Source: Deltaproteobacteria bacterium
Lineage (GTDB): Bacteria > Desulfobacterota > Desulfobacteria > Desulfobacterales > Desulfatibacillaceae
Reading direction: 5' to 3'
DNA length: 59,044 bases
Assembly (NCBI GenBank): GCA_016235345.1
Contig: JACRLG010000029.1
Coordinates: 1 to 59,044, forward strand
Shown here one piece after another: positions 54,504-59,044 of the stretch. The translations under genes were made by a program, and so were the position numbers. Under the pieces are notes generated by a model, which searched no databases, was not told where the DNA came from, and worked only from the letters and a program-made list of their open reading frames with translations. The stretch's first letter is position 1. The number at the start of each line of letters is the position of its first letter.

Positions 54504-55871
54504 ATGAATCCTGTATTGAAAAAAGCCTATAACAACTGCAAGCCCGATGAATATCTGAAATGGAACGATGACCGGTATGTTTCGCTAAGCGCCATGGGAC
54601 TTCGCGGAAGCGACGGCGATATCGTCGCGGAACTGGAAGACGCCATCGCCATCGCTGACGGGGAAGCGCACCTTCTGTTTTCGGGCTTTCGGGGCAGCGG
54701 AAAGACAACGGAGCTTTTAAGGCTTCAGCATCAACTTGAAAAAAATGGATATGTAGTGGTCTACGTTGATACCGATGAATACCTTAATCTGACTGTACCC
54801 GCAACGGTTTCTGATCTGTGGATTTCCATTGCAGCCGGATTCAGCCGTTTTCTTATGGATAAAAAATATATCGATAATACCCAAAGCTTTTGGAAAAGAT
54901 TACAGTCTTTTCTGGAGCAGGAAATAAAAATTGAAAACTTCAAGTTCGGCGTATCCGGGGTGGCTGAACTGGAGTTAAGCCTAAAGCAGAATTCCGAGTT
55001 CAGGGATAAACTGAATAAGGCCCTGGAGGACAAGAGACCCCGGCTGGTGAAGGAATGCCGTGGGTTTCTGGATGAGTCAATCGGAGAAATCGCCAGGAAA
55101 AACCCCGCGACGCTGGGAACCGTTTTAATTCTGGACAGCTTTGAAAAACTGCAAGGGGACGCCAGGAATGAGGATGAGGTCAGGCAAAGTGTCGAAACAA
55201 TGTTCATCCGCGACTGGAAACTTTTAAAAACCCCCTGCCACGCCATTTACACGGTGCCTTCGTGGCTTTCCTTCACCGAAACAGGTGCGGACTGCGACCT
55301 GGGAAGAACCTATTTGCTTCCCATGTGCAAGGTATCCGAAAGAGAGAAGAATGATGATGGTGGATACAAGATATCGCCCTACCAGGGCGGCATTGACGCA
55401 ATGCTGGACCTGCTTGGGAAAAGGATGAACCTTGAACAAATTTTCGGAGGCCGCAAGCAGGTAGAGCCTTTGGTGATTCTGAGCGGAGGTTATCCGCGCG
55501 ACCTGCTTCGCATGATCCGGGAAGTGATACTGCGCAATACAAAAACCGAGGCTTTGCCCATCTCGCCGGAAAAGCTCAGGTCAGACATTGACAGGGTTAT
55601 AGAAATTTATACAGAATCTTATGAACTGGGCCTGGACGGCGCTGATTTGCCTCTTTTGTGCAAAGTCGCCATTAACCACAGCTTGAGCGGCTGGACCGGT
55701 AAAGACAAGTTACGACTTGCCAGGCTTTTTGACAGGCATTTCGTGCTTTCGTACCAGAATGGGGAAAAATGGCTGGACCTTCATCCCCTTCTCAGCAATA
55801 CCTCGGTAATGAAGAATGCTCTTGAAGAGTGCAAGGCTGAAAAGGACAAGGCCAAAGAGGGCGAGCCTTGA
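54504..55871 (+). CDS. AAA/STAND-like P-loop ATPase
   Basis: This is a 455-residue soluble NTPase. Walker A is GFRGSGKTT (61-69), Walker B TVLILDSFEKL (206-216, Asp211), and a sensor-2-like GGYPRDLLRMIREV occurs in the C-terminal half as in AAA/STAND proteins. The N-terminal ~50 residues precede the P-loop without a recognisable effector domain. AAAGGA lies 8 bases before the ATG. The stop codon TGA overlaps the ATG of the TPR gene by one base (TGATG), so the two are translated together and presumably form a complex. It may be the switch part of a sensing system, with the TPR protein as recogniser; this is inferred. Confidence 0.8.
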   Translation: MNPVLKKAYNNCKPDEYLKWNDDRYVSLSAMGLRGSDGDIVAELEDAIAIADGEAHLLFSGFRGSGKTTELLRLQHQLEKNGYVVVYVDTDEYLNLTVPATVSDLWISIAAGFSRFLMDKKYIDNTQSFWKRLQSFLEQEIKIENFKFGVSGVAELELSLKQNSEFRDKLNKALEDKRPRLVKECRGFLDESIGEIARKNPATLGTVLILDSFEKLQGDARNEDEVRQSVETMFIRDWKLLKTPCHAIYTVPSWLSFTETGADCDLGRTYLLPMCKVSEREKNDDGGYKISPYQGGIDAMLDLLGKRMNLEQIFGGRKQVEPLVILSGGYPRDLLRMIREVILRNTKTEALPISPEKLRSDIDRVIEIYTESYELGLDGADLPLLCKVAINHSLSGWTGKDKLRLARLFDRHFVLSYQNGEKWLDLHPLLSNTSVMKNALEECKAEKDKAKEGEP

Positions 55872-58372
55872 TGAGTACCGAAAGAGGGACCCCTGTATTC
55901 CTCGGAAAGGAAGGGGAGGAGCAATACTCTCTCCTTCGTGACGCATTGGAAGTGGGGGAGGGTTTCGAGCTTTTTTTTGTTTGCAGTTCTTCCCCGAACG
56001 TCCTCAAGGAAATTGACAACCGTCTGAAGTACAGCGACATTCCCGGAAACACCCACCTTGATTTTTTTTACGAAAATCCGGCAGACCTTTCCCGTCTTTT
56101 GGAAAAGCTTCTTCAGGTTCAAAGCCCGGCGGAAGGCAGGCATATTATAGCCGTAAGGTCGGAAGGCCGTGAAGACGAACTTCGGGCCGGCTGGACCAAT
56201 GCCCTGATTTTATTGAATGAGCAGCGGAACAGGCTAATAAGGGCCTGTCCTTCGGCAATCCTTCTTATGGGGCCTCCGCTTGTTTTTCTTCTTGCCCAAT
56301 CCGTAGCCCCCGATCTTTGGTCCGTTCGCTCATCGAAGTTTGTTTTTCCCGCAATTGCCGGTGATCAGACTCCATTTCTTTTCCAAAACATACGGTCAAG
56401 TGGCGGCTCCGACATCCTCCCCCATGAATTGAAGGATGGGGAATATTACGATGGCCTTGCTTCGGCCCTTGAAGCAAGCGGCAACAAGGCCGAGCGTATG
56501 AGCCGGGCCAGGCTGCTTCGGTCTGCGGCGGACGCCTGGGCCATGCGGGGAAGGCCCAGGGATGCTTTTGCGGCGCTGGACAAGGCTCTGGCCATCCATG
56601 AATTGCACGATAACCCGGAAGGAAAAGCAGGGATTTTAAATGATCAGGCGTGCATTTTGGCCACTATAGGCGAAATTGACCGGGCGAATGACCTTTGGAA
56701 CCAAGCCTTGCTGCTTGCCGAAAAAGCGGGTGACGATAAGCTCAAGGCGGAAACTCTCAATAATATGGCCGGAGTCATAGCCCGACAGGGCGACGTTACC
56801 CGCGCCATGGAGCTTTGGGAGGAGGCTCTCAGAATTAACGAACAGCTGGGAGAGGTTCGGGGCAAGTCGGCGACACTTCACAATATGGCCGGAGTTTTTG
56901 CTCAGCAGGGGGATGTACCCCGCTCAATGAAGCTTTTGGAAGAGTCCCTTATATTAAAGGAGCAGATTGGAGACGTCCAAGGCAAAGCGGCGATCCAAGC
57001 AAACATGGCCTTGGTAATAGCGAAGCAGGGCGACTTAACCTTCGCAATGAAACTTTGGGAAGAATCATTGAAAATTGCTGATCAGATCGGCAATGTTAAT
57101 GGAAAGGCAGCGGCCCTTTCCAATATAGCTGGACTCATTGCCCGACAGGGCGACGTTTCCCTCGCAATTAAACTTTGGGAGGATTCCTTTAAGTTATTTG
57201 ATAAGATGGGTGATGTTTCCGGCAAGGCTGCAACCCTTCACAATATGGCACAAGTAATTGCACTCCAAGGAGATGTTGTCCATGCAATGAAGCTTTGGGA
57301 GGATTCTTTTAAGCTAAGGGAGCAGGTAGGCGACATTCATGGCAAGGCCGCTTCACTTCACGAACGGGCGAAATTCATTGCTCAGCAGGGCGATATCCCC
57401 CGTGCCATGAAACTATGGGAAGAGTCGCTAAAGCTATTTGACCAGATCGGCGATGTTTCCGGCAAGGCTACAACCTTAGCAAATATGGCAGGAGTGATAG
57501 TGGAGCAGGGTGATGTTTCCCGCGCAATGAAGCTTTGGGAGGAGTCGCTTGAGATAAACAATCGTCTTGGAGATGTTCGGGGCAAGGCAGCTACGCTTCA
57601 CAATATGGCAGGGGCAATAATGAAACAGGGTGATGTTTCCCGTGCAATGAAGCTTTGGGGGGAGTCACTTGAGATAAACAATCGTCTTGGAGATGTTGAG
57701 GGCAAAGCGGCTACCCTTAATGATATGGCGGGAGTGATTTTTCAAAAGGGAGATATTTCCCGCGCAGTTGAGTATTGGGAGGAAGCCCTAAAGCTGCATG
57801 AGCAGATCGGTGATTTTTCCGGCAAGGCTGCAACCCTTCACAATATGGCCTGGGTCCAGGAGCGGCAAGGGAATCCTGCAAAGGCACGGGAACTATACCT
57901 GCAAGCAGCTGGGCTTTTGGGAAAGTCCAAGGCTTTTATGGCTATGGCCAAAGTTTTAGGGAATCTCGGTTCGATGGAAGGCGAGGATGCCCTCAAGTTC
58001 CTTGCTCAAGCACTGTGGCTGAACCTGCGGATTCCGCTTCCCCTTGAGGATGCGATAAACCTTGCCAGGGTCTTGGTAAAAAAAATCGGCCCTGCCTCCG
58101 AAACCGCGCTTTTAACGGCTGCTGCAGCCGTTTATTTAGTTAAAACCCGTGGAAATATGAATCCAAAGCTAAAGCGGCTTCATGAAGAAGCCTCTGATCT
58201 CTTGGGCCGTTGCGCCCAGGCTCGCGGCATAACTGCTGAAAAATACGTGGGCTGGGCAAGGGAAGCAAAAATTGATGATTCTTCATATATTATACCCGCG
58301 TTGAATGAAAAGCTTGAGGAGATAATAAAAGACTCCTGGCTTTTCGACCCTGCCGATGTTCCACCGCTTTGA
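55871..58372 (+). CDS. TPR-repeat protein partner of the ATPase
   Basis: This is an 833-residue protein (ATG at 55871; a TTG one codon earlier is possible). The N-terminal ~190 residues are alpha/beta (FELFFVCSSSPNVLKEI) and include LNEQRNRLIRACPSAILLMG and APDLWSVRSSKFVF, a pattern seen N-terminal to TPR arrays in bacterial signalling NTPase partners. From ~245 to 690 there are eleven 40-residue TPR units of kinesin-light-chain type, consensus KAATLHNMAGVIxxQGDVxR followed by AMKLWEESLxI. A helical cap of ~140 residues follows. TPR superhelices bind proteins or peptides, so this is the likely ligand-binding component. Confidence 0.85.
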   Translation: MSTERGTPVFLGKEGEEQYSLLRDALEVGEGFELFFVCSSSPNVLKEIDNRLKYSDIPGNTHLDFFYENPADLSRLLEKLLQVQSPAEGRHIIAVRSEGREDELRAGWTNALILLNEQRNRLIRACPSAILLMGPPLVFLLAQSVAPDLWSVRSSKFVFPAIAGDQTPFLFQNIRSSGGSDILPHELKDGEYYDGLASALEASGNKAERMSRARLLRSAADAWAMRGRPRDAFAALDKALAIHELHDNPEGKAGILNDQACILATIGEIDRANDLWNQALLLAEKAGDDKLKAETLNNMAGVIARQGDVTRAMELWEEALRINEQLGEVRGKSATLHNMAGVFAQQGDVPRSMKLLEESLILKEQIGDVQGKAAIQANMALVIAKQGDLTFAMKLWEESLKIADQIGNVNGKAAALSNIAGLIARQGDVSLAIKLWEDSFKLFDKMGDVSGKAATLHNMAQVIALQGDVVHAMKLWEDSFKLREQVGDIHGKAASLHERAKFIAQQGDIPRAMKLWEESLKLFDQIGDVSGKATTLANMAGVIVEQGDVSRAMKLWEESLEINNRLGDVRGKAATLHNMAGAIMKQGDVSRAMKLWGESLEINNRLGDVEGKAATLNDMAGVIFQKGDISRAVEYWEEALKLHEQIGDFSGKAATLHNMAWVQERQGNPAKARELYLQAAGLLGKSKAFMAMAKVLGNLGSMEGEDALKFLAQALWLNLRIPLPLEDAINLARVLVKKIGPASETALLTAAAAVYLVKTRGNMNPKLKRLHEEASDLLGRCAQARGITAEKYVGWAREAKIDDSSYIIPALNEKLEEIIKDSWLFDPADVPPL
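56615..57935 (+). repeat. 120 bp tandem repeat array coding for the TPR units
   Basis: Eleven units with a 120 bp period occur. The central ones are alike at the DNA level too (for example, units starting near 57580 and 57700 share GAGATAAACAATCGTCTTGG and its surroundings), which points to recent duplication or homogenisation. Confidence 0.9.
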
Positions 58373-58446
58373 TTCGTTGATAGGAGATAAGGCCAAAGCG
58401 TCACCCGTTGCGATCCTCGCCTGACGCACTACGGCAGTCTGATCCC

Positions 58447-58722
58447 GGACTTTTTTTATCCAGTCAAGCTCCATCGTAAGCCTGCCGATCTCGCTGAAGA
58501 GCCGTTCCGGCTCCCGATGGGCCACCGCAGGCTTGGGGCCCGCCTGCCTTCAAAAAGAGTCCTGGCGTGTTCCTGAATCTCCTTTTTCCACAGACCGACC
58601 TGGACCGGATGAACTCCGTACTCCTGGCCGATCTCGTTGATCTTCTTTGCGCCCCGCAATGCCTCCAACCCCACCTTCGCCTTGAACTCCGGCATGTGGA
58701 CCTTCCGCTTCTTTGCCGCACA
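58447..58722 (-). pseudogene. IS3-family orfA transposase fragment
   Basis: AKKRKVHMPEFKAKVGLEAL and NEIGQEYGVHPVQVGLWKKE are the HTH of IS3-type OrfA. After LFEG the frame shifts near 58540 and resumes as LFSEIGRLTMELDWIKK, the usual end of OrfA. No orfB follows, because the TPR gene's 3' end lies directly beside it. It is a decayed IS remnant. The 672 bp from 58373 to the window end hold this fragment and two repeats, and no intact gene. Confidence 0.8.
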
Positions 58723-58810
58723 GCTTAAACCACTGTCTGAATACCGTGTCCACTATACTTTTACGAAAGTGGATCTCGTGTTTTATTCCGATCATTTGTG
58801 TCTCCTTTTT

Positions 58811-58914
58811 CATAAAGCGTTTACTGGAAAAAAGGCCCATGTAACAGTTTGGATTAATTGTTACATTCTGGTTATAAAAGCGCGGGGAAGGTCTTCAGGA
58901 TGAACTGGAAAAGC
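58811..58914 (+). repeat. Right copy of the direct repeat bracketing the ATPase/TPR module
   Basis: AAAGCGTTTACTGG, TTGTTACATTCTGGTTATAA, GGGGAAGGT and GGATGAACTGGAAAAGC match 54004-54092 in order and orientation, with an additional GTAACAGTTTGG segment. Confidence 0.75.
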
Positions 58915-58969
58915 GTTGGCCTGCCCCCGTTGTTTGGACCACTTTAAATGTTAGAACCGGTATGACACA

Positions 58970-59005
58970 CCATCCTTGTCGGGAGCCCCCGCCGGAGGCA
59001 TCCCC
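58970..59005 (-). repeat. GC-rich 36 bp repeat, right inverted copy
   Basis: On the minus strand GGGGATGCCTCCGGCGGG followed by GGCTCCCGACAAGGAT matches the 32805 copy at 32 of 36 positions. The pair is inverted and 26 kb apart. Confidence 0.7.
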
Positions 59006-59044
59006 GCCCGTCGCCCGCGATTTCATCCAAGCACGAGCAAGCCG

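Noticed and set aside
56615-57935. Regular 120 bp repeat considered as a CRISPR-like array
   Set aside because: It is a continuous coding array of TPR units with no unique spacers; no CRISPR array or cas gene is seen in the window.
58550-58840. 96-codon minus-strand frame with a fair ribosome site at the IS3 fragment
   Set aside because: It is offset from the recognisable OrfA frame and most of it is the shadow of that HTH sequence.
26200-59044. Search for a second copy of the tRNA-Arg 3' end as the right attachment site
   Set aside because: No match to the T-arm/acceptor sequence was found by eye; a similar TGCCGGGC near 54220 is too short. The right border remains unplaced.

Overview
The window looks like a chromosome segment of a Desulfobacterota-type (former deltaproteobacterial) anaerobe. 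The reasons are a moderately high GC content in the housekeeping part, a PPi-dependent phosphofructokinase, an indirect-aminoacylation GatCA pair, and many large PAS and propeller hybrid histidine kinases. This is inferred from gene content and protein style; no rRNA is present to confirm it.

Left part (1-26.1 kb), host backbone. Two minus-strand transcription units come first. One runs argS, a SPOR-domain protein, gatC, gatA, a 61-residue protein and mutL. The next runs a J-domain-like/DUF1566 membrane protein, a 702-residue PPi-phosphofructokinase and a THUMP-type RNA methyltransferase that leaves the window. Then come a sigma-54 response regulator converging on a 1523-residue propeller hybrid kinase, a DUF3783 protein, a PilZ protein, a YihY/BrkB membrane protein and a four-PAS hybrid kinase. 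A dispersed ~130 bp intergenic repeat occurs four times here (one copy abuts gatC, and two form an inverted pair). A REP-like hairpin sits upstream of tRNA-Arg(CCG).

Middle part (26.15-54.0 kb), an integrative phage-like element beside tRNA-Arg. Minus-strand genes encode a tyrosine integrase, an overlapping excisionase-like HTH protein, a DnaB-like helicase, a 496-residue protein in the position of a replication initiator, and a UvsW-like helicase split by a frameshift. The initiator-like gene contains GAATTAGGTTC iterons beside an AT-rich tract, an arrangement like a lambdoid origin. A degenerate IS4-type element and a 17 kb foreign block follow. The block carries a small membrane protein, an L,D-transpeptidase-like protein and three unrecognised genes, apparently one operon, for a secreted 696-residue protein and two giant proteins of about 1950 and 2196 residues. 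The operon has a TTGACA promoter overlapped by a perfect palindrome. To its right, phage-type genes resume: a metallophosphoesterase that has lost its N-terminal half, two small proteins and a catalytic-domain-only tyrosine recombinase.

Right end (54.0-59.0 kb). A two-gene module encodes a P-loop ATPase and a protein with eleven 40-residue TPR units, overlapping by one base. Related ~90-100 bp direct repeats bracket it, and a broken IS3-type orfA lies beside it. It resembles split STAND-like sensor modules and may be defence cargo. The best candidates for undescribed biology are the giant-protein operon, the ATPase/TPR module, the intragenic iteron cluster and the dispersed repeat family.
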